DNA from: Kordia algicida OT-1
Lineage (GTDB): Bacteria; Bacteroidota; Bacteroidia; Flavobacteriales; Flavobacteriaceae
DNA: 64,000 bases
Assembly: GCF_000154725.1 (NCBI RefSeq)
Contig: NZ_DS544873.1
Location: 1,250,863 to 1,314,862 of the forward strand
Direction: 5' to 3'
The notes under the pieces are model-generated. The model was given only the letters and a program-made list of their open reading frames with translations, made no database searches and was not told the DNA's origin. Shown here in pieces: positions 15,410-24,386 of this stretch. A program made the translations under genes and the position numbers. How positions within the stretch are numbered: the stretch's first letter is position 1; each line of letters opens with the position of its first letter.

Positions 15410-17611
15410 ATGCACATACGTATTTGGAGTTTTATGCTCCTATGTATCATCTGCGGAAGCATAAACGCACAAAACAATGATATTAAAATAAAAGTCTTTA
15501 CAGAACACGAAAAAACGCCATTATTGGGCGCAACAGTATTGTTTGAAGGCTTAGAAAAAGGCGCAATTACCAATACTGAAGGAATTGCGACATTCTCAGA
15601 AATTCCCAACGGAAGTCACAAACTCATGATTTCGTATGTGGGATTCAAAACGATTGAAACAACTATCATTCTGCCATCGCCAACGGAACTTATTTTCTAT
15701 ATGGAAGAAGCAAAAGGCGAATTAAACACTGTTGTGATTGAAGCCACACGTAGTTCGAGAGACATTCGTAGAATTCCAACGCGAATTGAAGTCATTGGCG
15801 GAGAAGAATTAGGCGAAAAAAACATGATGAATCCTACCAATATCTCTATGGTATTGCGCGAAAGTACTGGAATTCAAATGCAACAAACCTCACTAAGTAG
15901 CGGAAATCAAAACATTCGAATTCAAGGTTTGGACGGACGTTATACACAACTATTACGTGATGGTTTTCCGCTCTACGGCGGATTTTCTAGCGGATTGAGC
16001 ATTATGCAAATTCCACCATTAGACTTACATCAATTTGAAATTATCAAAGGAAGTTCGTCTACACTTTACGGTGGTGGCGCCATTGCAGGTTTGGTCAATT
16101 TAGTGTCAAAAACGCCCGATTACGAACCTGAATTAGACATCATGTTTACGCAAACACATGCGTTGGGAAGTACTGCAAATGTCTTCTATAGCAAGCGAAA
16201 TGAAAAATATGGTGTCAGTTTATATGCTTCTGGAAACTATCAAAAAGTGTACGATCCGGAAGATGATGGATTCAGTAATTTGCCAGAAACGACTTCTGTA
16301 GCGTTCAATCCGAAATTTTACTATTATCCATCAGAAGACACTACTTTTTGGATTGGATTAAACGGTAGTTATGACGATCGAATTGGTGGCGATGTCGAGA
16401 AAATTGAAAATGGCGAAAACGGAATTCATCAATATACAGAAGAAAACATTTCCAAACGAATTAGCAGTCAGGCAGTATATACGACAAAACTTGATTCTGT
16501 CCGCGTATTTACCATGAAAAATAGTTTTTCTTTCTTCGATCGTGAACTCAATGTGCCAGACATGCAATTCAAAGGAAAACAGTTAAATTCCTTTAGTGAA
16601 GTGACTTTACAGCACAATTATGGTAAAAATGATTGGACATTAGGAGCCAATTTATACACGACAAACTTTAACGAAGATGAAAGTGCAGCTTTGCGACGCG
16701 ATCAAAACGATTTAACCTTTGGCGCTTTTGTAAACTCTACGTTTGACTTCTCTGAAAATTGGATTTTAGAAACAGGATTAAGAACTGATTTTGCCAAAGG
16801 TTGGGGAATATTTGTATTACCGAGAGTTTCTTTACTTTATAAAAATGATTCAGGATTTTCGAGTCGATTAGGTGGCGGATTGGGTTATAAAACACCTGAT
16901 ATTTTTACGGAAGAAGCCGAATTTATCAATTTTGAAAATGTCTTAGGAATCGATCAGAATTCGCTCAAGGCGGAACGTTCTTACGGTTTAAACCTTGATT
17001 TTAACTACAAAACCAGACTTTTTGATGATACGATTGGATTTTCTATAAATCAATTGTTTTATTTAACTGCGATTGATAACGGATTACTTCTAAATCTAAA
17101 CGATGATAACTTCTTTCAATATGAAAATGCTGATGGAATCATTCTGAGTAAAGGTGCAGAAACAAATATCAAATTCTCGTACGGACATTTCAAATGGTTT
17201 CTAAACTATGCATTGATTGATGCAACATTGAATTACTTACCTGGAAATCCGCAAAAACCATTAACCGCAAAACACAACGGTGGAAGTGTGATTATGTACG
17301 AAACGAGCAAATGGCGTTTTGGGTATGAAACGTATTATACGGGTTCGCAATTCCTTTCCAACGAAACAAAAACGAGAGATTTTGTATCTATGGGATTCTT
17401 AGGCATGCGTAACTTCGATTGGGGCGGCATTTACGCGAATTTCGAAAACTTTACCGACCGTAGGCAAAGTCGTTTCTCGCCATTAGTGGCACCACCGCAC
17501 GAAAATCCGACATTCCCAGAAATCTATGCGCCAACCGATGGTTTTATTCTCAGTGTAGGAATCATTATCAAACCGTTTGGAAACCACAGTGAACATCATG
17601 ATGACGATTGA
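15410..17611 (+). CDS. TonB-dependent outer-membrane receptor, likely for a metal or metal complex
   Basis: A 733-residue receptor. Signal peptide to about residue 21 (WSFMLLCIICGSINAQ), then a carboxypeptidase-like regulatory domain (VFTEHEKTPLLGATVLFEGLEKGAITNTEGIATF, about 28-100), a plug with the NTVVIEATRSSRDIRRIPTRIEVIG TonB-box region, GIQMQQTSLSSGNQNIRIQGL and YGGGAIAGLVNLVSK (about 105-225), and a beta barrel to the C-terminus. It differs from most receptors in ending with an acidic His-rich tail (HSEHHDDD). It imports a substrate across the outer membrane with TonB/ExbBD energy. The neighbouring DUF6660 protein and His-rich tail point to a metal ligand (inference). Terminator at 17731-17766. 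Confidence 0.9.
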   Translation: MHIRIWSFMLLCIICGSINAQNNDIKIKVFTEHEKTPLLGATVLFEGLEKGAITNTEGIATFSEIPNGSHKLMISYVGFKTIETTIILPSPTELIFYMEEAKGELNTVVIEATRSSRDIRRIPTRIEVIGGEELGEKNMMNPTNISMVLRESTGIQMQQTSLSSGNQNIRIQGLDGRYTQLLRDGFPLYGGFSSGLSIMQIPPLDLHQFEIIKGSSSTLYGGGAIAGLVNLVSKTPDYEPELDIMFTQTHALGSTANVFYSKRNEKYGVSLYASGNYQKVYDPEDDGFSNLPETTSVAFNPKFYYYPSEDTTFWIGLNGSYDDRIGGDVEKIENGENGIHQYTEENISKRISSQAVYTTKLDSVRVFTMKNSFSFFDRELNVPDMQFKGKQLNSFSEVTLQHNYGKNDWTLGANLYTTNFNEDESAALRRDQNDLTFGAFVNSTFDFSENWILETGLRTDFAKGWGIFVLPRVSLLYKNDSGFSSRLGGGLGYKTPDIFTEEAEFINFENVLGIDQNSLKAERSYGLNLDFNYKTRLFDDTIGFSINQLFYLTAIDNGLLLNLNDDNFFQYENADGIILSKGAETNIKFSYGHFKWFLNYALIDATLNYLPGNPQKPLTAKHNGGSVIMYETSKWRFGYETYYTGSQFLSNETKTRDFVSMGFLGMRNFDWGGIYANFENFTDRRQSRFSPLVAPPHENPTFPEIYAPTDGFILSVGIIIKPFGNHSEHHDDD

Positions 17612-17625
17612 TCGTTTAGACTTGC

Positions 17626-17661
17626 TTAGATTGCTAGATTGCTAGATTGTTAGATTGTTAG
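17626..17661. repeat. Tandem octamer repeat yTAGATTG, about 4.5 copies
   Basis: TTAGATTG, CTAGATTG, CTAGATTG, TTAGATTG, TTAG in a row directly after the receptor stop codon. It is related to the TCTAGATT arms of the hairpin at 15339-15371. Confidence 0.85.
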
Positions 17662-17664
17662 TTT

Positions 17665-17690
17665 GTCATTCCGCATTTGATACGGAATCC
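17665..17690. repeat. REP-like palindrome TGTCATTCCG...CGGAATCC
   Basis: ATTCCG (17668-17673) and CGGAAT (17683-17688) form a stem around CATTTGATA. The wording TGTCATTCC...GGAATC is that of a dispersed intergenic palindrome common in Bacteroidota genomes. A degraded relative is visible at about 5061-5086. Confidence 0.6.
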
Positions 17691-17730
17691 ACAATTTTCT
17701 TGCTTACATTCTTCAATCTTTATAGACATT

Positions 17731-17766
17731 AAAAACCGTTAGTACGATCGTACTAACGGTTTTTTG
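17731..17766. terminator. Terminator of the receptor gene (fully palindromic)
   Basis: ACCGTTAGTAC, loop GATC, GTACTAACGGT, then T6. The whole 24-bp core is a perfect palindrome, flanked by A5 and T6, so it could act on either strand. Confidence 0.85.
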
Positions 17767-17966
17767 GTAAAAATATCATCCCAAATTCATAATTGATTTA
17801 AAATTTTACTTTTTTACGGAAAACCACATTGTGCATGTGTCATCTTTGTTTTACATTTATGGAAAATAATGGGAAGTTGGTGTTAAATTGGCTTTTTATT
17901 TATTGAAGTTCGTATGAGAACGGGAATTCTGTTATGCGTATGTTCTCTATAATTTAAAACAGACTT

Positions 17967-18920
17967 ATGGCTAAAAGACTACCAACTGAATTTGCAATTA
18001 ATATGAATCTTCATAAAATGATGATTTTGCAACAATCAGAATTGGAATACGTGAATCAACAAAACTATTTCGACGAATATAGTCCGTGCCATTTGTATTT
18101 CGTGTGTAAAAGACCAAGACTTACGATTGACCCAGGATTTTTTAAAATCGACGATAAAAGTATTTCACTTAAACTACGAATTCATTATCCAGATAAAGTT
18201 AAAGAACACCAACTCAATTTTTATAATAATTTAGGCACCACAGATGCGAAATTAGAATCGGAATATCCATATAGTAAATTTAAAGTTATTACTGACAAAG
18301 GTGTCTGGTGTGATGCAAAAGTCTCACCATTCGTTCAAATGTATGAACTGAATTTTGACTCATCATTTTTAGATATGGATGTTCTATACATTGGACAATC
18401 TTATGGAGTAGATGGAGCGAGAACTGCACCTGACCGACTAAAAGAACATTCTACACTTCAAGGAATTTATGCAGAAGCAATTTCCAACAATCCGGATAGC
18501 GAAATTTGGTTAGCTTTAGCCTCATTCAATCAAATAAATGTGATGATGATGGACGGCAGAACCAAATTCACGAAAGAAGAACTCGAAGAAGATAAAATGA
18601 GAATGATGCACGTTTACAATCGACTTAACTGGGAAGGAATTAATGAACAACAGAAAATTAATTTTACAGAAGCGTCATTAATTAAATATTTTCAACCACC
18701 ATATAATAAAATTTATAAAAATACTTTTCCAAATCCAGCTCATAAAACCTATTCAGAATGTTATGAATTAGATATTAATTCTGTAGGGATAGAAATGCAT
18801 ACGACAGAAATGATAAATTGCAAAATGTATTCTGAAGCTGTTGAGAAGTCTCATTATCATTACAAAAAGTTTTTATTGCATTCGCCAGAAGAAAGGAAAA
18901 GTATGTTTGAAATACCGTAA
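17967..18920 (+). CDS. GIY-YIG-like domain protein
   Basis: A 317-residue soluble protein. Residues 1-125 form an unassigned beta-rich N-domain (LYFVCKRPRLTIDPGFFK, SISLKLRIHYPDKVKEHQLNF). From about 126 the order of elements fits a GIY-YIG nuclease fold: MYELNF strand, VLYIGQS (139-145, the YIG half), R157 and H161 in RLKEHSTL, E235 in TEASLIKYF and N247 in QPPYNKIY. In GIY-YIG enzymes the Tyr, Arg, Glu and Asn are active-site residues, so cleavage of nucleic acid is plausible. The first GIY triplet is not evident, so this is a diverged member. It stands alone with its own upstream region. Confidence 0.55.
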   Translation: MAKRLPTEFAINMNLHKMMILQQSELEYVNQQNYFDEYSPCHLYFVCKRPRLTIDPGFFKIDDKSISLKLRIHYPDKVKEHQLNFYNNLGTTDAKLESEYPYSKFKVITDKGVWCDAKVSPFVQMYELNFDSSFLDMDVLYIGQSYGVDGARTAPDRLKEHSTLQGIYAEAISNNPDSEIWLALASFNQINVMMMDGRTKFTKEELEEDKMRMMHVYNRLNWEGINEQQKINFTEASLIKYFQPPYNKIYKNTFPNPAHKTYSECYELDINSVGIEMHTTEMINCKMYSEAVEKSHYHYKKFLLHSPEERKSMFEIP

Positions 18921-19079
18921 AAAACTATAAAGAATAATGGTTATAAACAATTGTTGTTACAGGCTTACTCTGAAACTTTTAAAAGAATTTTCAGCTTATT
19001 ATGTACTTGCAAGTCCGTGCTAAACCACAGAATTGTTCATAACCGAGATCGTTAGCTACAATACAAAAAAACATAATCA

Positions 19080-19820
19080 ATGAACAGGATATTACTATTC
19101 GCAGTAGTTACTATAATCACATTTGCTGCTTGTAAAACGGAAACAAAGAAAGAAGATCCAACCAAAATCGAAAAACCCCAAAAGATTGGCGAAACCGAAA
19201 AAATCGAAAAAGCATTTGCCAAATTTAAAAGTTTGTACAGAGAATTGAACGAATTCAAAAACGATGCTGATTTTAAAAAATTCGGATTCGGAAAAGGCGG
19301 AAAATATAATGAATGGCTTGAAAATGTTAGGGAATTTAAGCAAAAACCAGATTCGAAATTATTGCTAAAAAAAGGTGTTTTAATGGGAGAATTAGAGCAA
19401 TTAGGAATGACTTATGCCAACTCAAAAGGAAAAGAAACGGAAGTCACGAAAAATTTAAATAAAATATTTAGTGAAACAATTTCAGATAAACCAATTACCG
19501 ATGAAAAGCAGAGTTATTCTGAAAACGCAGATTACGATCAATTAAAAAAGGATTATGAATTGTTTGGTAAATGGACAATTGTAAATTCCATTGTAAATGA
19601 AAGTTACAGATATGAAATTTATAAAAAAAATAATGAATTTGTAGGCGTAAGACTAAATGATTTTAAAACAGAAAACCTAAACAAAAAAGGCTCTGATTAT
19701 TACGTCAAAGGAAATAAATATGGAGAATTCTATCGAATTGATAAAAACCTGAATATGATATTATTTGACAAAGACGGAGATTTGACGAGCGCAGGTTATA
19801 AAGCTACAAAAACAAAATAA
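19080..19820 (+). CDS. Hypothetical lipoprotein
   Basis: A 246-residue lipoprotein: signal MNRILLFAVVTIITFAAC with the acylated Cys at about 18, then a Lys/Glu/Thr-rich linker to about 45. Residues 45-145 are helical and charged (EKAFAKFKSLYRELNEFKND, LLLKKGVLMGELEQLG). The last 75 residues form a beta domain beginning KKDYELFGKWTIVNSIVNESYRYEIYKKNNEFVGVRL, like small lipocalin-type C-terminal domains of flavobacterial lipoproteins. No enzyme motif. Monocistronic. Confidence 0.6.
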   Translation: MNRILLFAVVTIITFAACKTETKKEDPTKIEKPQKIGETEKIEKAFAKFKSLYRELNEFKNDADFKKFGFGKGGKYNEWLENVREFKQKPDSKLLLKKGVLMGELEQLGMTYANSKGKETEVTKNLNKIFSETISDKPITDEKQSYSENADYDQLKKDYELFGKWTIVNSIVNESYRYEIYKKNNEFVGVRLNDFKTENLNKKGSDYYVKGNKYGEFYRIDKNLNMILFDKDGDLTSAGYKATKTK

Positions 19821-19932
19821 TTACAGCGTACAACTAAGACACACTCAGCACTTCCAAAAGCACCTTTCTTCTAAAAACAATCTAAGAAGTCTAAAAATCT
19901 AACCATCTAACAAAACCCCGTAAAAACGCCTA

Positions 19933-19963
19933 TTGCCCATATCTTTTGAGTTTGTTAACTTTG
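19933..19963 (+). promoter_or_regulatory. Promoter of the amine oxidase gene
   Basis: TTG at 19933-19935, 20-bp spacer, TAACTTTG at 19956-19963 (exact TAnnTTTG), 45 bp before the ATG at 20009. Confidence 0.7.
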
Positions 19964-20008
19964 AGACAATCAGTAATACACTGATATACTAACCTCAAAA
20001 CCAAATAC

Positions 20009-22123
20009 ATGAGTTATTTATCATTTCATCCAGGAAATAAATCTGCTGGAGAAGGCAAAAGACACACCAAAAAAAGCTCGGTTCGTAGAGCATTCTCTGA
20101 TTGGATTATCGAAAACTACGGAGACGATTACAAAGAAACACTTCGCAAACAACGCAAACCAGACGAAAATATCGGATTGCTGAAAAAGCAAATTATAGAA
20201 ACTGACGACGACAAAAAACCACTCGTCGGAATTATTGGTGGCGGATTTGCAGGTTTGTACGCAGGACTCATTTTGCAATCGCTAGGTATCGAATTTGAAA
20301 TATTTGAAGCTTCTGATCGTGTTGGCGGACGAATTGACACCTGGTATTCCACAGAATACGATCCAGAAAGTAAGGAAAACAAAGGATTATACGGTGAAGT
20401 AGGAGGCATGCGTATTCCGCAATTCTCTGACGATATGTTGCCCGTACAACACTTGGCATTATCGCTAAACTACGTACTAGAACGCAACGGAATGACCGAC
20501 AAAATGTTGCGTTGGCGAAAATTCTATTACAACTCAGACTATCAGCGTTTGCGATACAACAACATGAAAGATCCAATATTAGCAAAAGATGCAAGTCTCA
20601 ATTCGCTAAACTTTGGCGAAAACAAAGGTGGCGATTTACCAGCAGTTTGGGTTACGGAAAAAACAGATCGACACGGAAACAAATACTTGCCAATCAATGT
20701 CATTCTCGACAAAGTAAACGGACCTTTTTTAGAGGCGATCGACAAATCATTTGAAACAGGTTTTGCTAAATTGATGCGTTATGACAACTATTCCATGTGG
20801 GCATATCTAACGAATGTATTTACGCTTGCTGATTTAGAAGAATACTACGATCCAAAAATGGGCGCGCCATGTGAAAACTTATCGTATAACATTGCGAGTT
20901 ACTTGGAAACGGTAAATGTTGGAACAGGAATGTATAGTGTTTCTTTCGTAGAAATGGTCATTGCGGTGTACGATTGGGATGGAAGTAAAAACTCCTACGA
21001 TCCATCAGATCCGAATATCTATATGATTACGATGGACAAAGGAATGCAGCACTTTCCTGATGCTTGCAGAACCGTTTTAAATCTCGAAAACGGAATTACT
21101 GCAGATGATGGACATTTGGCACAAGTGCTCATCGGAATGATAAAAGGACAAAATAACGAATACGGATATTCACCACCAAACCTAACGAAAGACGCTGAAC
21201 CGCCAAGTTCTGTGCCACCAGCAGATCCAAAAGGAAGCGCAAACACAACGCCAGAAACACCAAAAGAAAAAAAGCGTGTCTTTATGAAGCATAAAGTTAC
21301 GCAAGCACGACACGATGCAAGTTTATTTGATAATAATGGCGGAATGCGTTTGGAATTAGAACGCACAAACGCTGATGGAAAAACGGAAACGATCCATAAA
21401 GAATACGCATATGTCATCAGTACGTTGCCAAATGGAGCATACTTAAACGGTCAAAAATATAACAACTTCTTTGAAGATTTATCGTTTGCAAAAACACGTG
21501 CCATTCGCGAATGTAATTATATGCCAGCATTTAAAGCATTTATCACATTCAACAAACAATTCTGGAAAGACATCGGAGAACGCCAATATGAAACAGGTTT
21601 AGGTGTTTCTGCCAGCGATCGTTCCAATCGCCAAGTAGTTTATCCTTCATACGGTTACGATGCAGAAAAAGGAGTTTTACAAATTTATTCGTGGGCACAA
21701 GATGCAGAACGAATGGGCGCATTGACCGATGAAGAACGCGTAAACGAATGTCTCAAGGGAATTCAATTCATGTATCCAGAAATAGACATCTACGAACATT
21801 TTGCAGGGTATGACGATGGAACCACGACAAAAACATGGTTTTGGGATCAACATGCAGGCGGTGGCGCTTTTGCATTATTCAATCCAGGGCAATTTAAAAA
21901 TTTATATCCAACACTATTGACGCCTGAATTTGAAGGCACTTTAAACATTGCTGGCGAATGTTGTTCGGTACATCACGGTTGGATTGTGGGTGCATTAGAT
22001 TCCGCATACAATTCTGTAAAAAACATTTTAGAAAAAATGCAAGCGACCAAATACATTGTAAAAATGCAAGCAACTTGGGGACAATTATCTGCACCAGATG
22101 TTGCTGTAAAATCTAAAAAATAA
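20009..22123 (+). CDS. FAD-dependent amine oxidase family protein
   Basis: A 704-residue flavoenzyme. An N-terminal extension of about 70 residues precedes the FAD dinucleotide-binding fold: VGIIGGGFAG (G77-x-G79-x-x-G82), Glu at about 100 closing the second strand, and RVGGRIDTW (104-112). The C-terminal FAD motif is NIAGECCSVHHGWIVGALDSAYNSV. These are marks of the flavin monoamine oxidase/L-amino acid oxidase superfamily, which oxidise amines or amino acids with O2 and release H2O2. The family usually has 450-550 residues; the additional length is the N-extension and a Pro-rich insert near residues 390-425 (KDAEPPSSVPPADPKGS). No signal peptide, so cytosolic. Substrate unknown. Confidence 0.85.
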   Translation: MSYLSFHPGNKSAGEGKRHTKKSSVRRAFSDWIIENYGDDYKETLRKQRKPDENIGLLKKQIIETDDDKKPLVGIIGGGFAGLYAGLILQSLGIEFEIFEASDRVGGRIDTWYSTEYDPESKENKGLYGEVGGMRIPQFSDDMLPVQHLALSLNYVLERNGMTDKMLRWRKFYYNSDYQRLRYNNMKDPILAKDASLNSLNFGENKGGDLPAVWVTEKTDRHGNKYLPINVILDKVNGPFLEAIDKSFETGFAKLMRYDNYSMWAYLTNVFTLADLEEYYDPKMGAPCENLSYNIASYLETVNVGTGMYSVSFVEMVIAVYDWDGSKNSYDPSDPNIYMITMDKGMQHFPDACRTVLNLENGITADDGHLAQVLIGMIKGQNNEYGYSPPNLTKDAEPPSSVPPADPKGSANTTPETPKEKKRVFMKHKVTQARHDASLFDNNGGMRLELERTNADGKTETIHKEYAYVISTLPNGAYLNGQKYNNFFEDLSFAKTRAIRECNYMPAFKAFITFNKQFWKDIGERQYETGLGVSASDRSNRQVVYPSYGYDAEKGVLQIYSWAQDAERMGALTDEERVNECLKGIQFMYPEIDIYEHFAGYDDGTTTKTWFWDQHAGGGAFALFNPGQFKNLYPTLLTPEFEGTLNIAGECCSVHHGWIVGALDSAYNSVKNILEKMQATKYIVKMQATWGQLSAPDVAVKSKK

Positions 22124-22171
22124 AATCTAAAATTATCAACTACACACTAACAACTAAGTAGTCAATTCAAT

Positions 22172-22200
22172 AAAGGGAAGCTTTTGAAGCTTTCCTTTTG
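22172..22200 (+). terminator. Terminator of the amine oxidase gene
   Basis: AAGGGAAGCTT and AAGCTTTCCTT pair with one G-U, around TTG, followed by a T run. It overlaps the TTG of the next promoter. Confidence 0.75.
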
Positions 22201-22229
22201 GGTTTTACAAAGGTAAATCATTATATTTG
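22198..22229 (+). promoter_or_regulatory. Promoter of the patatin gene
   Basis: TTG at 22198-22200, 21-bp spacer, TATATTTG at 22222-22229 (exact TAnnTTTG), 72 bp before the ATG at 22302. Confidence 0.6.
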
Positions 22230-22301
22230 AGAGACTTCCCCAAATTGCTTGATAGCCAATTAAAACAAAACGAACCATAATTAACACCATATTACATCAT
22301 T

Positions 22302-23996
22302 ATGAACGAAGATTTTATTCCATTCAAAAGTATCGGATTGTGCTTTAGTGGCGGCGGTTACCGAGCAACTTTCTTTTCGCTAGGCGTTGTTTCCTATTAC
22401 GATAAAATTCAATACAAAGAAAAATCATTACTAGAAAATGTAGAAGCCATTAGTACGGTAAGTGGTGGAACATTATTTGGTGTTCCATTCTCAAAGGCAT
22501 CACAACAAAAAGGATTTAATTTCCAGACATTTTTTAAAAAAATGTATGACAAATTTGAACCGGCAAATGATAAATTATTAGAAACTGCAATCGCAAAGTT
22601 AGGTGATGATGAAATATGGAAGAAAAATCCGCATAAAAAACGCTCGCTCATCAATGCATTTGCGTTAACATATGCCGATATGGAAGTTTACAAAGGAAAT
22701 TTCAACATGTTTTTGGATAAAGAAAAACTATCAAACCTAAAATATGTTTGTTTCAACTCAACAGAATTTTCGTTCGGTTTAGCATTCCGCTTTCAAAACT
22801 GCGGATTATTTGGAAACAAAGCACTAAATAATAAACTTCTTAATGAATTAGAAGGGCAATTACAACTTGGAGACATTGCAGCGTCATCTTCGTGTTTTCC
22901 TTTAGGTTTTGAACCCTTAGTATTTCCTGACGATTACATAAAAAATCAACAATCTCCAGCATACAAATCAGTTAAAAGTTTAAAGGATTTTTCAGATGGC
23001 GTAGGAATTATGGATGGAGGAATTGCGGACAATCAAGGAATTGGAAGTATGATGAATATTAGTGCCGCCCGAAAACGTGATGACGAACTCAACAGAGAAC
23101 TAGATTTAATTGTTGTCAATGATGTAGGAAGTTTTAAAATGAATCCTTGGAAGCCAGAAGCCAAAAAGAAAGATGAAAGTGCAAGCATCAAAAGTACGAT
23201 TTTTAAACTATTAAACTACTTTTCTGTAAAACCATTATATCTTCTCATTTTATTAGTGGGAATTCTGTTGATGGTACTCAATTCCATGGAAATCTTCAAA
23301 GGTAAAGCATGGCCAGCTTTATATATTATTGGAGGAATTATTACAGGATTCGGACTATTAGCAACGGTTTTAGGACTCGTAGCAGGAGTTGCCAAAGGTT
23401 TTCTCATTCGTTCGGTAAAATCGTTATTTACCAAAAATGTTCCGCCGCCATTAGTAGATGATGTCTTAAGTTTTAGCAAACTCAGTGTTGGTCTCATTCA
23501 GCGTATGCTTACGGAACGAGTTTCGTCAACAGTAATTATGGTAAATGATATCTTTTTAAAGCAAATTCGTAGACTTAATTACAAATTGCTCTATTCTGAT
23601 CCTGATTTAAGGCATAAAATTATTACATCAACGGTGTATGAGCTAAATGGTGAAAAAACTGTATACAGCAAGTCATTCAGTTTTAATAAAAACATTAATC
23701 CAGCGCCAAGCAAATTGCTCACAAGCGTAGGACTGATTGCTTCCGAAATGCCTACTACACTTTGGTGGGACGAAACTGATATTCGATTAGATCGAATGGA
23801 CGCATTAATTGCTTGCGGACAATTTACTTCTTGCTACAAATTGATGGATTACATTTTAAAACTAAAAAAGAACAAACGCATCAAACTGGCTGATGAGGAG
23901 TTAATTGCTATTGATGCGCTACATGATGCACTACAAAAAGATTGGAAACAATTCAATGAAAATCCACTATTTCTAGTAGAAGCACTAAAAAAATAA
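22302..23996 (+). CDS. Patatin-like phospholipase with membrane hairpin insert
   Basis: A 564-residue patatin-family lipid acyl hydrolase. Catalytic features: oxyanion loop SGGGYR (16-21), nucleophile Ser54 in STVSGGTLFG (TVSGG in place of GxSxG, accepted in the family) and the dyad Asp in MDGGIADNQG (about 239). After the catalytic part, residues about 305-380 have two hydrophobic segments (PLYLLILLVGILLMVLNSM and ALYIIGGIITGFGLLATVLG), which would anchor it in the membrane. A further 180 residues follow without recognised domain. Expected to release fatty acids from membrane phospholipids. It has its own promoter and terminator; no defence partner (cyclase, sensor) beside it. Confidence 0.85.
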   Translation: MNEDFIPFKSIGLCFSGGGYRATFFSLGVVSYYDKIQYKEKSLLENVEAISTVSGGTLFGVPFSKASQQKGFNFQTFFKKMYDKFEPANDKLLETAIAKLGDDEIWKKNPHKKRSLINAFALTYADMEVYKGNFNMFLDKEKLSNLKYVCFNSTEFSFGLAFRFQNCGLFGNKALNNKLLNELEGQLQLGDIAASSSCFPLGFEPLVFPDDYIKNQQSPAYKSVKSLKDFSDGVGIMDGGIADNQGIGSMMNISAARKRDDELNRELDLIVVNDVGSFKMNPWKPEAKKKDESASIKSTIFKLLNYFSVKPLYLLILLVGILLMVLNSMEIFKGKAWPALYIIGGIITGFGLLATVLGLVAGVAKGFLIRSVKSLFTKNVPPPLVDDVLSFSKLSVGLIQRMLTERVSSTVIMVNDIFLKQIRRLNYKLLYSDPDLRHKIITSTVYELNGEKTVYSKSFSFNKNINPAPSKLLTSVGLIASEMPTTLWWDETDIRLDRMDALIACGQFTSCYKLMDYILKLKKNKRIKLADEELIAIDALHDALQKDWKQFNENPLFLVEALKK

Positions 23997-24386
23997 TACA
24001 TACTTTCTCATAATAGACGTCTTTAACTTAAAAAGGCGTCTTTTTTTTAATTTCTTCAAATCAATAACAATAAATTCGTCTGCCGAAAGACTTTTTTGTA
24101 CGTTAATACCTTAAAAAGTATAAGGTTAATTACTGAATTTTTAAAGATTATAATCTCTAATTTTGTATTTCATCGATGAAACAATACATTTAAACGGTGT
24201 TTTGTGTGCAGTGGACTAAATTGTCTAAATATCATTTCAAATGCACCTAGTTTTATAATAGTATTGAAAATAGCCTCAGAAATAAACATTTTACCCTGAA
24301 TGTTTATTCAATTATTCAAAACTGTTTTAATAGATTATTTGTCCCAAAATAGTCTCTTGAACTTAACCTAAATTATCAAAAAAACT
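23997..24386. other. Intergenic region upstream of the large T9SS cargo
   Basis: After the patatin terminator there is a small GTCT/AGAC hairpin with T6 (24078-24097), a TTAATACCTTA...TAAGGTTAA dyad (24103-24129) and an exact -7 element TAATTTTG (24158-24165) without a clear -33. If that promoter is used, the cargo mRNA has a leader of about 220 nt. No ORF of note. Confidence 0.5.
24015..24048 (+). terminator. Terminator of the patatin gene
   Basis: AGACGTCTTT and AAAGGCGTCT pair with one G-U around AACTTA, followed by T8. Confidence 0.85.

Larger units (their letters stand above)
17612..17966. other. Intergenic region with repeats, terminator and CCGTA motif
   Basis: It holds, in order, the octamer repeat, the REP-like palindrome, the receptor terminator, and on the minus strand GTGGTTTTCCGTA (17815-17828), one of several copies of this motif. 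No protein-coding frame is credible. The promoter of the GIY-YIG-like gene should lie in the last 100 bp (TATAATTTA at about 17950), but no exact consensus is visible. Confidence 0.6.

Noticed and set aside
21019..21417. Minus-strand frame of 132 codons inside the amine oxidase gene
   Set aside because: Shadow of a strong coding frame with FAD motifs on the other strand.
22302..23996. Patatin as effector of a CBASS-type defence system
   Set aside because: No CD-NTase, HORMA or Trip13 gene is adjacent; it has its own promoter and terminator.
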